Assembly: GCA_903923925.1 (NCBI GenBank) | Contig: CAIXZF010000099.1 | Coordinates: 1 to 39,354 of the forward strand | Source: an uncultured Bacteroidales bacterium | Lineage (GTDB): Bacteria; Bacteroidota; Bacteroidia; Bacteroidales; CAIXZF01 | Length of the DNA: 39,354 bases | Direction: 5' to 3' | Shown: positions 25,923-35,073 of the stretch, piece by piece | Layout: each line of letters opens with the position of its first letter | Position numbering within the stretch: the first letter of the stretch is position 1 | Program-made: the position numbers and the translations under genes | Notes under the pieces: model-generated | The model's input: only the letters and a program-made list of their open reading frames with translations | Database searches by the model: none | What the model was told of the DNA's origin: nothing

Positions 25923-27776
25923 TTATTGTTCAGGTTTGTCAAAAACCGTTATTGACAGGTCATCAATAAGGATTGGTTTTTTTCCTCTAAGCCAGAAGTA
26001 CACTTTTAAGATATCATCTTTGCTTCGGACTTCCGGGGTAATAAAATCAACCGATAGTTTATTCCACAGCCCAGATCTTGTTTTAAAAACTGGTTCAGAA
26101 ATGTCTACAGCTTTATATTTATAGCTAGCACCTTTATGTTCAAAAGAAATAACCAGAAGCCCCTGGCATTCTTTTGGATCATCAAAAGGGTAAACATTCA
26201 ATCTAATCCTTACCCATGCATAATACGCTGTCGTAAGCTCTTTATATGGAATTGAGAAGGAAGGAGAAAAACAATTTTCCGGATCAATCCGTATCGAATA
26301 TTTTCCACTGACACTAAGGCTGTCGCATATTCTTTTAGGATCTGATGCAGGTGATTTTTCGAAATCTTCGTAATATATCACCCTTCGTTTATATCCGGAT
26401 GAATCTGTTAAAAACTCATTTTCATTGCCAGGTCTTTCAACAAGCAGAAGCTTTTTATCGTTTTCATCAACAGATAGTTTTCCAAAGACTGAGTAATAAT
26501 AAGCCTTTGTCATTCTTTCAGGATGGATAATTTTCTGTGAGAATTGCCAGGTCTGGAAGAGATTAAAACTCAGAAAAACGAATAAAAAACAGCCAATACT
26601 AATTCTGATTTTCAAGCCTTTCTCATCAATGTATTTTAGAAAGTAGCCAAAAGGTAAGGCCAGAACAGGATAGGTTTCAACCATAGGCCTCTGACCCAAA
26701 GTACCAGGATACCACCAGCAAGACCAGCATGAAACTATATAAATATAAAACAGAAGGAAAACAGTAATTGCAGTAAATGCCTGTTTATTCTTAACAAAAA
26801 AAGGATATAAACCCCAAAGAGCGAAACCCATTAAGGGAGTATAAAGCAACCAACCTTTCCGGAAACTGAACAGAAAATTGATTGTATGCGGGTTAAGGAA
26901 ATCGAGACCTTCTCCGGGATTTTGGTAACTGTAAAAGAAAAATTGGCCGGTTGAATACTTCCAGTACAATAGTTGGGGCAAGCCCATTAACAGCAATCCC
27001 AGGATCAAAATACCCAACTGCCTGAAATGCATTTTGAGTAGATTTATTTTATATCTAAATGAAGATAAATCATAAATACCCCACAGCAATGGAATCAAGA
27101 TAATCAAGCCATCAGTAGGCCTGATCATCGTAGATAGTCCGACAGCCAATCCAAGCAGGAAAGCAAGTCCAGTTTTTTGCGATTGATGCCACTTTATGGT
27201 AATTAATAAAGTAAAAGCATACAATCCGAACAACAGATTATGTGTGAGAAGGCTTGTATCACTCGCCATTTGCAGATAATTAGTCCCGGCAACGACCAGA
27301 AAGATGATCAAAGCTGATAGTCTGTCATTAAAAAACATCAGCAGGAGCTTCCTTAACAATAGCAGGCCCACTAAGGTGTATATCATAGCTCCCAGCGTAA
27401 GAATATTCTGGTATGGAGCTGAGAGACCATCGGCAGGAAATCCAAGCATTGGGGCCAGAAAGTGTGCCAGAAAAAAGAATGGGCTGTACATTAATGCGAA
27501 ACCAGCAGGATATTTTATCACTAATGCACCGTTAGTTCCTGAATACAGCTGATATAAAGAAGAAGTTGGGTGATACGTATCAATAAGGTGGTTAACCCAC
27601 GAGAGATCGCGCAGACCAGGGTCATGATAAATAAAATTTGCAGGCAAATAAAGATAATAGCCAAATGTATCCCAGCTTATAATATTCTGAATCGGGTGAT
27701 AAAACCGGATAAGGGCAATTACTGCAAACAGGAATAATGCAGTAAAAAAAGTAAGGGGATTTTTGACCCTGGGCAT
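25923..27776 (-). CDS. Large membrane glycosyltransferase-like protein (GT39/ArnT-like)
   Basis: A 617-residue protein with around ten to twelve hydrophobic helices in residues 1-420 and a soluble C-terminal region at about 425-617. The first loop has ISWDTFGYYLYLPANFIY, an acidic motif position typical of GT-C enzymes (PMT/ArnT/GT39-like) that use polyprenyl-phosphate sugars. The C-terminal part (KRVIYYEDFEKSPASDPKRI, then beta-rich text to KPILIDDLSITVFDKPEQ) looks like a jelly-roll carbohydrate-binding or lectin-like module. It follows the GT2 gene by five bases. A DPM1-like GT2 charging a lipid carrier and a GT-C protein using it is a common pairing. The exact sugar and acceptor cannot be read from the sequence. 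Confidence 0.75.
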   Translation of the reverse strand: MPRVKNPLTFFTALFLFAVIALIRFYHPIQNIISWDTFGYYLYLPANFIYHDPGLRDLSWVNHLIDTYHPTSSLYQLYSGTNGALVIKYPAGFALMYSPFFFLAHFLAPMLGFPADGLSAPYQNILTLGAMIYTLVGLLLLRKLLLMFFNDRLSALIIFLVVAGTNYLQMASDTSLLTHNLLFGLYAFTLLITIKWHQSQKTGLAFLLGLAVGLSTMIRPTDGLIILIPLLWGIYDLSSFRYKINLLKMHFRQLGILILGLLLMGLPQLLYWKYSTGQFFFYSYQNPGEGLDFLNPHTINFLFSFRKGWLLYTPLMGFALWGLYPFFVKNKQAFTAITVFLLFYIYIVSCWSCWWYPGTLGQRPMVETYPVLALPFGYFLKYIDEKGLKIRISIGCFLFVFLSFNLFQTWQFSQKIIHPERMTKAYYYSVFGKLSVDENDKKLLLVERPGNENEFLTDSSGYKRRVIYYEDFEKSPASDPKRICDSLSVSGKYSIRIDPENCFSPSFSIPYKELTTAYYAWVRIRLNVYPFDDPKECQGLLVISFEHKGASYKYKAVDISEPVFKTRSGLWNKLSVDFITPEVRSKDDILKVYFWLRGKKPILIDDLSITVFDKPEQ

Positions 27777-27781
27777 GGAAA

Positions 27782-28516
27782 CTATTTTAAGTGTCGTCGG
27801 TTCCAGATATTGTATTTAAAAATACACCATATTGCTCTGAAACCATCACGGGCTTTAATTTTCTTACCTTCCTCATACGTACGACCATAGTAAGAAATAC
27901 CAACTTCATAAATTCTAATTTCCGGAATTCTGGCAACTTTTGCGGTTACCTCAGGTTCAAAACCAAAGCGATTTTCAACAAAATGAATTTGTTTGAGAAG
28001 ACTGGCATTAAACATTTTATAACAAGTCTCCATATCTGTAAGATTCAGATTAGTAAAGACATTGCTTAATAAAGTAAGGAATTTATTTCCTATAGTATGC
28101 CAGAAAAACAAAATTCTGTGCGCATTTCCGCCCATAAAGCGCGAGCCATAAACTACATCTGCAAAACCATCAAGAATAGGTTGTAAAAGGATGTTAAACT
28201 CAGCCGGATCATATTCAAGATCGGCATCCTGAATAATGATAAGATCGCCAGTGGCAAGTTCAATTCCTTTATGTATTGCAGCACCCTTACCTTTGTTAAA
28301 AAGTTGGTTTTCCAAAATAATTGTTTCTGCCGGATGTTTCTTTATGTACGATTCTACTGCATCAACAGTACCGTCCTTTGAACAATCGTTAATGATAATC
28401 AACTCTTTTTCCAGATCACCCAGAAGCCTGACATTCAGAATCTTGTCAAGAATTAAATGTATAGTCTTAGCCTCATTGTAGGCAGGAATAATTACAGAAA
28501 GTTTTGAATACTTCAT
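27782..28516 (-). CDS. Family 2 glycosyltransferase (DPM1-like)
   Basis: A 244-residue GT-A-fold enzyme without membrane helices. Motifs are [15 protein letters not shown] at the start, [33 protein letters not shown], the DxD-type QDADLEYDP near residue 98, YGSRFMGG and [13 protein letters not shown]. This set fits dolichyl/polyprenyl-phosphate hexose synthases, which transfer a sugar from a nucleotide donor to a lipid carrier. The large GT-C-like gene follows after five bases, supporting a lipid-linked sugar relay. It lies 18 bases after murF-alr in the minus-strand operon. Confidence 0.9.
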   Translation of the reverse strand: MKYSKLSVIIPAYNEAKTIHLILDKILNVRLLGDLEKELIIINDCSKDGTVDAVESYIKKHPAETIILENQLFNKGKGAAIHKGIELATGDLIIIQDADLEYDPAEFNILLQPILDGFADVVYGSRFMGGNAHRILFFWHTIGNKFLTLLSNVFTNLNLTDMETCYKMFNASLLKQIHFVENRFGFEPEVTAKVARIPEIRIYEVGISYYGRTYEEGKKIKARDGFRAIWCIFKYNIWNRRHLK

Positions 28517-28534
28517 ATCCTGCGAAAATAAAGA

Positions 28535-31027
28535 TTATTCCTGAAAGTAAACACGTTTTACTCTTCTTGAAATTCCTGTAAGGACTTCGTAGGCAATAGT
28601 GCCCATTTCTGTTGCAAGAGAGTCTATAGGTTTTTCAGAACCGAACACGATAACATTATCTTCCTCAGTAATATCAAGGCCGGTAATATTAATCATACAC
28701 ATATCCATACAGATATCTCCGACAATTTTACAAAAGTTTCCTTTTACAATGAGGGTACCTGCACCATTACTCAATCTTCTGTTTAAGCCATCCGCATAAC
28801 CAATAGGTACGATTGCAATAGTCATATCATTTTGTGCAATCCAACTCCTGTTATAACTTATTGTTTCACCTTTTCTCACATTTTTAATCTGTGAAATTCC
28901 AGATCTAAGAGTGCTCACATTTTGAAGTGGCAATTTGTTTTCAGGGTCGCTTTGGGCACCATAAAGTGAAATGCCGAGTCTTACCATATCGAACTGAGCC
29001 TCCGGGAACCGACTAATTCCGGCTGAATTCAAGATATGTAATAACACGGGATAGCCTAAGGAAGAAACTATACTTGACGACATCTGTTCAAATACCTTAA
29101 GCTGTTCACGGGTAAAGTCGTCGAATTGTGGATTTGAGCTGGCGGCAAGGTGAGAAAAAACGGATTGTACTTTAAATGAGTTCAGATCCGACAATTCCGA
29201 GCGTAATAATGGGATGTCTGTCAATGAAAACCCCAGTCTGTGCATACCAGTATCAAGTTTCAGATGGATGAGCATTGGCAGGCTCTGATCGTGATGAAGT
29301 TTAAGCCTGCTTTCTTTAAGAAGCTTAAGCATACGAAAACTATAAACTTCGGGTTCAAGGTTGAATTTTGTGAGTGCATCTATACTTTCTTCATCAGGAT
29401 TCATGACAAGGATAGGAAGGATTATACCAGCTTTTCTCAACTCAACGCCTTCGTCGGCATAGGCAACTGCCAAATAATCAACGTTATAAAATTGAAGAAG
29501 ATTTGCTACTTCAAAGCTTCCGCTACCATAGCTGAAGGCTTTAACCATAGCCATTGTTTTTACAGCAGGCTTTAATAATGCTCTGATTACATTAAGGTTG
29601 TGAACCAAAGCATTGAGGTTTACTTCAAGGACAGTATCATGTGTTTTTTGCTGAAGCAACTTACTGATCTGTTCAAATTCAAAAATTCTTGCGCCTTTAA
29701 TAAGGATACTTTCATTGTGGAAGGTTGATAAGGGAAATTTTCTCAGAAAGTCTTCGGTGCTTAGAAAGAATGATTTTTCGATTGGAAATTTAGCTGATTG
29801 TCTGCTAATTGCAGAACCTACACCGATAATCTGATTCACTCCTTTTGAAAGGAGTAATTCCGAAATCTGGCTGTAAAGCTCACCCTCATTCCGGCCACTC
29901 TGGAGAACGTCTGAAAGGATAACAGTCCGGCGGTTATGCTGCTTTTGCTGCTTAAGAAAATCAAGCGCAATAGACAGGGAATTGATATCGCTGCTATAGC
30001 TGTCGTTGATTATCGAGCAGTTATTTATTCCCTCCTTGAGTTCCAGCCGCATTGCAACAGGTGAAAGTTGTTCCATCCGTTCAGAGATTACCTCTTTAGA
30101 ATAGCGCAAGTAAAGCATTAAAGCACAACAATGCATTGCATTTTCAACCGAAGCGTCATCAATAAAAGGGATTGTGATTACAAAATTTTCTTCCAGATAT
30201 TTAATGCTGATGGCAGTATTCTTATTGTTCCTTTGGACGTTCACAATCTTAATATCTGCATTTTTTTTTCTGCCCCAGGAAAATATCTTTATGTTTCTGA
30301 AGGCTTCTGATTGTAAAATTCTACCTGTAATATCAATATAATCAACACAATACACAAGGACTCCAACCTTTGTGAAAAGCTTAAGTTTTTCTGCTACTTT
30401 CTGTTCTCTGTTGATAAAATTCTCATCATGGGCAGGGCCAATATTTGTAAAAATGCCGATATCAGGCATAATTATTGACTGCAGCCTGTTCATCTCTTCT
30501 GTTTCGCTAACTCCAGCCTCAATTATAGCCAATTCATCATCGTTTTGAATCTGCCATACAGACAAGGGTACTCCAACCTGAGAATTGTAGCTTTTGGGAC
30601 TTCTCACAATCTTTTTATCAACAGATAGAAGCTGGTACAGCCATTCTTTGACAATAGTTTTTCCGTTGCTGCCAGTAATGCCAATAATTGGGGAATTGAA
30701 AGACTTTCGGTGGGCAGCAGCCAGAAGCTGCAATGCATTAAGACTATTGGCAACCTGGATAAAGCAGGAATCCGGGAAATTTTCCGTCTGGTCGGGAAGC
30801 TTAACAACTACAAACAATCTCAAGCCTTTCTGGTAGAGTTCTTCAATGTATTTATGACCATCATTTCTTCTGGTAATGAGGGCAAAAAACAAGGTATTAT
30901 CAGGCTGGCGGAGTTGTCTGCTGTCGGTAAGCAAATCTCTGACTTCAGGATCATCAATACGATCAGATATCAAACTACCTTTAATTAGATTGACAATCTG
31001 AGAAATGGTGTATTTTGCGGGAACCAT
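28535..31027 (-). CDS. alr: Bifunctional MurF-like ligase/alanine racemase
   Basis: An 830-residue fusion characteristic of Bacteroidota. Residues about 1-455 form a MurF-like ligase with loop GITGSNGKTIVKEW near 115. Residues about 460-830 form a complete fold-type III alanine racemase, with PLP-Lys motif TMAMVKAFSYGSGSFE near 490, LKLDTGMHRLGF, MVRLGISLYGA, the Tyr region ISYNRSW and IPIGYADGLNRRL-like text (IVPIGYADGLNRRL). The racemase makes D-Ala, used for D-Ala-D-Ala, the substrate of MurF. The ligase half differs from the stand-alone MurF: GTNGKTTT is GSNGKTIV, HLEGF is HDENF, and the AYNANP motif reads SYSSDI. It may be regulatory or have altered activity; the racemase half looks fully active. 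The upstream neighbour pdxA supplies the PLP pathway. Confidence 0.93.
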   Translation of the reverse strand: MVPAKYTISQIVNLIKGSLISDRIDDPEVRDLLTDSRQLRQPDNTLFFALITRRNDGHKYIEELYQKGLRLFVVVKLPDQTENFPDSCFIQVANSLNALQLLAAAHRKSFNSPIIGITGSNGKTIVKEWLYQLLSVDKKIVRSPKSYNSQVGVPLSVWQIQNDDELAIIEAGVSETEEMNRLQSIIMPDIGIFTNIGPAHDENFINREQKVAEKLKLFTKVGVLVYCVDYIDITGRILQSEAFRNIKIFSWGRKKNADIKIVNVQRNNKNTAISIKYLEENFVITIPFIDDASVENAMHCCALMLYLRYSKEVISERMEQLSPVAMRLELKEGINNCSIINDSYSSDINSLSIALDFLKQQKQHNRRTVILSDVLQSGRNEGELYSQISELLLSKGVNQIIGVGSAISRQSAKFPIEKSFFLSTEDFLRKFPLSTFHNESILIKGARIFEFEQISKLLQQKTHDTVLEVNLNALVHNLNVIRALLKPAVKTMAMVKAFSYGSGSFEVANLLQFYNVDYLAVAYADEGVELRKAGIILPILVMNPDEESIDALTKFNLEPEVYSFRMLKLLKESRLKLHHDQSLPMLIHLKLDTGMHRLGFSLTDIPLLRSELSDLNSFKVQSVFSHLAASSNPQFDDFTREQLKVFEQMSSSIVSSLGYPVLLHILNSAGISRFPEAQFDMVRLGISLYGAQSDPENKLPLQNVSTLRSGISQIKNVRKGETISYNRSWIAQNDMTIAIVPIGYADGLNRRLSNGAGTLIVKGNFCKIVGDICMDMCMINITGLDITEEDNVIVFGSEKPIDSLATEMGTIAYEVLTGISRRVKRVYFQE

Positions 31028-31070
31028 TATAAAAATATTACACTATTACATCCAAAACGAAGGTAATGAA

Positions 31071-32144
31071 TTAGTTCTCTCTTTCAGCAGATCTGCTGGC
31101 TTGCAGAGCCCCATTTTCCAAATCCTGGTTCATTTTTCTGGTTTTATGAATATCCATTGCAAGGAAACAGGCGGCTCTGAATGAATCAGGATTAGCCACA
31201 TCTTTGCCAGCTAATGAATATGCAGTTCCATGTGCCGGTGAGGTCCGGATAAAAGGAAGTCCTGCAGTAAAATTAACACCTTCATCGTAGGAAAGCGTTT
31301 TAAAAGGGACAAGACCCTGATCATGATACATTGCCAAAATGGAGTCGTATTTCATGAATTCACTATAGCCAAAGAATCCATCTGCGGGGAAAGGGCCAAA
31401 AGCAAGCATTCCTTCACTCAAGGCACGGTTTATTGCAGGTATAATAATTTCTGCCTCTTCTTTTCCAAGCAGACTATTGTCGCCGGCATGAGGATTCAAG
31501 CCTAAAACTGCAATACGAGGTAAGCGTATACCGAAATCTCTGACTAATGTTTTATGCATTGTAACGATCTTACTGTAAACCAGTTCCTCTGTTATAACAG
31601 CAGCAACATCCTTTAAGGGCTTATGTCCGGTAACCAGGCCTACCCGCATTTGAGGACCAACCATTAACATAAGATAATCGGAGGATTTGAATTTGGAGGC
31701 AAGGTATTCAGTATGCCCAGGGAATTGAAAGCCTGGTGATTGAATGTTTCTTTTGTTAATCGGGGCGGTAACCAGAACGTCGATAATACCACTTTTAAGG
31801 TCTTCTACTGCAGCTTCCAGCGACATTAGTGCAAGCTCACCTGCAACCTCAGTTGATTGGCCAAGATCTATTTTTACTTCCTGATCATGAAGATTTACCA
31901 GGTTGGCCTTTTTATGATTCATCTGATCAGCCTTACGAATGATATTAAAACTAAAATCATTAATATTCAAGGACTTTCTGTGATATGAAGCAACTTTAGC
32001 TGTACCATAAACCACGGGGGTCATCAATTCCAACATTCTTGGATCCTGAAAGGTCTTAATAATTATTTCATAGCTGATACTATTAATATCGCCATGCGTA
32101 ACACCAACAACAATTTTTCTGTCTTTATCCTGATTCTCTGTCAT
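31071..32144 (-). CDS. pdxA: 4-hydroxythreonine-4-phosphate dehydrogenase PdxA
   Basis: PdxA oxidises 4-phosphohydroxy-threonine with NAD in the deoxyxylulose-5-phosphate-dependent route to pyridoxal phosphate. The 357-residue length fits. Motifs include VGVTHGDINSISYEIIIK, VTAPINKRNIQSPGFQFPGH (substrate and metal His), GHTEYLA, VLGLNPHAGDNSLLGKEE, MYHDQGLVPFKTL and IRTSPAHGTAYSLAGK; metal-binding His residues are present. It lies between pepA (20-base gap) and murF-alr (43-base gap). PLP is the cofactor of the adjacent racemase, a sensible functional link, although this may be simple operon packing. Confidence 0.94.
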   Translation of the reverse strand: MTENQDKDRKIVVGVTHGDINSISYEIIIKTFQDPRMLELMTPVVYGTAKVASYHRKSLNINDFSFNIIRKADQMNHKKANLVNLHDQEVKIDLGQSTEVAGELALMSLEAAVEDLKSGIIDVLVTAPINKRNIQSPGFQFPGHTEYLASKFKSSDYLMLMVGPQMRVGLVTGHKPLKDVAAVITEELVYSKIVTMHKTLVRDFGIRLPRIAVLGLNPHAGDNSLLGKEEAEIIIPAINRALSEGMLAFGPFPADGFFGYSEFMKYDSILAMYHDQGLVPFKTLSYDEGVNFTAGLPFIRTSPAHGTAYSLAGKDVANPDSFRAACFLAMDIHKTRKMNQDLENGALQASRSAEREN

Positions 32145-32164
32145 TTCTAATAATTATTTGACTG

Positions 32165-33610
32165 TTACAAAAAATTCGCATACTGTCTTACAAATTCAAA
32201 CAGTAGCCTGACTCCTACTCCACTTCCACCCTGGCTTCGATAACTATCTTTACTTTCGAGATAGGCTGGTCCCGCAATATCCAGGTGGATAAAGGGATAA
32301 TCTGTAAAATGAGCTAAAAATTTTCCGGCAGTAATAGCGCCGGAATCTTTTCCTCCCAAATTTTTTATATCGGCAATTTCAGATTTTATCATTTCCCCAT
32401 ATTCATCCCAAAAAGGAAACACGGCTACCCTTTCATGAACATTTTCGCCTGCTTCACAAAGGCCTTTAATAAATCCATCGGCGTCTTTATGCATTCCCAC
32501 CGTGCCTTGTTTCCCAATTGCAGCACTTGCAGCCCCAGTTAATGTTGCCATATCGATAACAAGTGCCGGATCGAATTTTTTAGCATAAGAGAGTGCATCT
32601 GCCAGGATAAGCCTTCCTTCGGCATCTGTATTGAGAACTTCAACATTCGTACCATCAAACATCCTTATTACATCTCCAGGAACATATGCATTTCCATCAG
32701 GGCGATTTTCAGTAGCAGGAATAAGAGCAACAACATGAACAGGGATTTTCGCGGAAGCAATGGCAAATAACGCACAAGCAACAGCTGCAGCCCCTGCCAT
32801 ATCATTTTTCATTGTGAGCATTGATTCGTATGACTTGAGGTTAATGCCTCCAGTATCAAAAACTACTCCTTTACCTACAAAAACAAGAGGTTTATTGTTT
32901 ACCGGGTGCTCCGGTTTCCATTCCATTATTGAAAAAGTAGGTTCTTCAAGGCTCCCTTTGTTAACAGCAAGCAGGCCTCCCATTTTAAGGGATTCAATTT
33001 TAAGTTTTGTAAGAATCTCAACTTTTGCTCCACTTAATTTCCCCATTTCATCAATCTCCCCGGCAAGTTTTTCTGCGGTGAGATACGATAAAGGCTCATT
33101 TACGAGGTCGCGGCATTTTGAGACGGCAATCAGGAGAATATTTAGCCTGTCGATAGCAAGTTGATCTATGCTTTTTGACCGTAAAGCTAACTCTTTCAAC
33201 TTTATAGCCTTATCTTCCTTATCGCTTTTATATTTCAGGAATTGATAACTACCAAGAGCAAGACCTTCAGCAAAAGCAAGGATTGCAGGGGTATCATCAT
33301 TAACATGAGAAATTACAAGTTTTAGAAGTTTATTTTCTTTTGCCTGAGAGGCAAGTTGATCACCATAACGGCGCCATTTCTCAAGATTTTTAGATTTTTC
33401 GGTAGAATCTCTGAGAAAAACAACAAACGCCATATGCGTATAGCGGTTCAAAATAATGAAATCCTTCTTTTCTTTGGAGAATTGTCTTGTTATATAATCG
33501 AATTCATCGATAGAGAAAAAATCGCTGTCGAGCTGATCAGGAGCGGAAGCCAGCATGATGAGGTTCTCGCAATCCGTAATCCTTGTACTTTTTTTAATGA
33601 TTGGAAGCAT
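32165..33610 (-). CDS. pepA: Leucyl aminopeptidase family M17
   Basis: A 481-residue cytosolic metalloaminopeptidase that removes N-terminal residues from peptides using two metal ions. The N-terminal macro-like domain covers about 1-165. The catalytic domain has VGKGVVFDTGGINLKSYESM (metal-binding Lys and Asp), TMKNDMAGAAAVACAL, ATENRPDGNAYVPGDVI and the signature NTDAEGRLILADALSYA. It is the first gene of a minus-strand run continuing through pdxA, murF-alr, GT2 and the GT-C-like protein. The promoter candidate is at 33642-33649. The start ATG at 33610 leaves 48 bases to the divergent mqnC start. Confidence 0.94.
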   Translation of the reverse strand: MLPIIKKSTRITDCENLIMLASAPDQLDSDFFSIDEFDYITRQFSKEKKDFIILNRYTHMAFVVFLRDSTEKSKNLEKWRRYGDQLASQAKENKLLKLVISHVNDDTPAILAFAEGLALGSYQFLKYKSDKEDKAIKLKELALRSKSIDQLAIDRLNILLIAVSKCRDLVNEPLSYLTAEKLAGEIDEMGKLSGAKVEILTKLKIESLKMGGLLAVNKGSLEEPTFSIMEWKPEHPVNNKPLVFVGKGVVFDTGGINLKSYESMLTMKNDMAGAAAVACALFAIASAKIPVHVVALIPATENRPDGNAYVPGDVIRMFDGTNVEVLNTDAEGRLILADALSYAKKFDPALVIDMATLTGAASAAIGKQGTVGMHKDADGFIKGLCEAGENVHERVAVFPFWDEYGEMIKSEIADIKNLGGKDSGAITAGKFLAHFTDYPFIHLDIAGPAYLESKDSYRSQGGSGVGVRLLFEFVRQYANFL

Positions 33611-33641
33611 CTTAGGTGTATTTTTACGCTTTCTTAACGTA

Positions 33642-33649
33642 CAAAGGTA
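33642..33649 (-). promoter_or_regulatory. Candidate pepA operon -7 element
   Basis: On the minus strand TACCTTTG (33649 to 33642) matches TAnnTTTG exactly and is 31 bases before the pepA ATG. No clean TTTG sits 19-21 bases upstream. The site lies in the 48-base gap between pepA and the divergent mqnC, so any -33 element would overlap the first codons of mqnC. Confidence 0.42.
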
Positions 33650-33658
33650 TAAAACTTA

Positions 33659-34753
33659 ATGTTGTCCGAAAGTATTATCAGCAAAGCCTTACATCTTGAA
33701 TTTCTGAGTAAGGAAGAAGGCCTGGTTCTGTACAGGGAATTACCACTCTCTAGCCTAATGGCAATTGGTAATGAAATCAGGATGAAACTTCATCCCGAAT
33801 CAGAAGTTACATGGCTAATTGACCGCAATGTAAATATCACAAATGTGTGTATTTCTGCCTGCCAGTTCTGTAATTATTACCGAACGAAACGAAGTGCAGA
33901 TGCTTATATCACTACAATCGAACAGTATTGTGAGAAGATTGATGAGATGTGGGCTCTAGGCGGGAGACAACTACTTTTACAAGGCGGGCTTCATCCGGAT
34001 TTGGGCACAGACTATTATGCTGGATTATTTAAAGAACTGAAATCGCGATATCCTGAACTGAAATTACACTCCCTGGGGCCTCCTGAGATTGCTCACCTGG
34101 CAAAGCTCGACAATCTCAGCCATGAAGCAGTATTAAGCAGACTTATAGGAGCTGGCCTCGACAGTTTACCCGGCGCAGGTGCTGAGATCCTTGCAGACCG
34201 TGTAAGACAGCAGATTTCGAAAAACAAATGTTCAGCCGGAGAATGGCTGGAGGTGATGCGTGTAGCTCATCGACTCAGAATGTCGACTTCTGCAACCATG
34301 ATGTTTGGCCATATAGAATCACTGGAGGAAAGATTTGATCATTTAATAGCAATCCGACAGGTTCAGTCAGAAAAGCCGGACGGAGCTGCAGGTTTCATCA
34401 GTTTCATACCATGGCCATTTCAGGATGAAGGAACTTCTCTCAGAAAACATCATGGAGTTATCAATAAAACTTCTGCTGAGGAATACATCCGAATGATTGC
34501 TATTGCCAGAATTATGCTTCCAAACTTCAATAATATTCAGGCATCGTGGTTAACAGTTGGGAAGCATACCGGCCAGCTTTGTCTGCATGCCGGTGCAAAT
34601 GACTTTGGTTCAATTATGATCGAGGAGAATGTTGTATCAGTTGCGGGAGCGACGCATAAATTCGACAGTGAAGGTATTCAGGTAGCAATCAGAGAAGCCG
34701 GGTTTATCCCCAGGCAAAGAAACCAAAAGTTTGAACTGATTAAACCTCACTAA
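33659..34753 (+). CDS. mqnC: Cyclic dehypoxanthinyl futalosine synthase MqnC
   Basis: MqnC is a radical SAM enzyme that cyclises dehypoxanthine futalosine in the futalosine pathway to menaquinone. The 364-residue protein has the cluster motif CISACQFC (CxxxCxxC) near residue 63, preceded by the family text IDRNVNITNVC. LLQGGLHPDLGTDYYAGLF, HSLGPPEIAHLAK, GLDSLPGAGAEILADRVR and FISFIPWPFQDEGT distinguish MqnC from MqnE and from the F420 enzymes CofG/CofH. No other mqn gene is seen, so the rest of the pathway must lie elsewhere. It reads divergently from pepA. Confidence 0.94.
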   Translation: MLSESIISKALHLEFLSKEEGLVLYRELPLSSLMAIGNEIRMKLHPESEVTWLIDRNVNITNVCISACQFCNYYRTKRSADAYITTIEQYCEKIDEMWALGGRQLLLQGGLHPDLGTDYYAGLFKELKSRYPELKLHSLGPPEIAHLAKLDNLSHEAVLSRLIGAGLDSLPGAGAEILADRVRQQISKNKCSAGEWLEVMRVAHRLRMSTSATMMFGHIESLEERFDHLIAIRQVQSEKPDGAAGFISFIPWPFQDEGTSLRKHHGVINKTSAEEYIRMIAIARIMLPNFNNIQASWLTVGKHTGQLCLHAGANDFGSIMIEENVVSVAGATHKFDSEGIQVAIREAGFIPRQRNQKFELIKPH

Positions 34754-34801
34754 TCATTAACAACTTACTGATATTCAATAATCAGGTCAGGAGAGTTATC
34801 T

Positions 34802-35026
34802 TCAACAATTATGAAAGGGTTTCTCAATTATGGATTTGTGTGAAGAACCGGTGGCCAGGACATTAAACTTTCCATCAGGTGTTAGCCTGATATTTTTCTT
34901 TATTTCACAACCATCACACCCCTCGCATTTTGAAGATTTTTTAGGTGCTGTATTCTTTTTAACCAGGTAAAATCCGTAGATGAGACTGGAAAGAATAATG
35001 CCAAATACAATTATATTTTGTACCAT
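34802..35026 (-). CDS. FeoB-associated Cys-rich small membrane protein
   Basis: A 74-residue protein with one N-terminal membrane helix (about residues 4-22) followed by the Cys cluster CEGCDGCEIKK (Cys34, Cys37, Cys40) and one Cys at the C-terminal end. This matches the small FeoB-associated family, which usually sits beside the ferrous-iron transporter FeoB. No feoA or feoB is present in this window, so the gene is an orphan here. A role in iron binding or transport support is inferred. It lies between mqnC (convergent) and pfkA (upstream on the same strand, 47-base gap). Confidence 0.72.
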   Translation of the reverse strand: MVQNIIVFGIILSSLIYGFYLVKKNTAPKKSSKCEGCDGCEIKKNIRLTPDGKFNVLATGSSHKSIIEKPFHNC

Positions 35027-35073
35027 AATAAGTCAATTTAATCGGCATGGTCTTCACATTGCCTATGTTCAGT

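Noticed and set aside
30604-30836. ORFs overlapping the start of murF-alr in other frames
   Set aside because: They are shadows of a well-supported 830-residue protein and have no recognisable domains.
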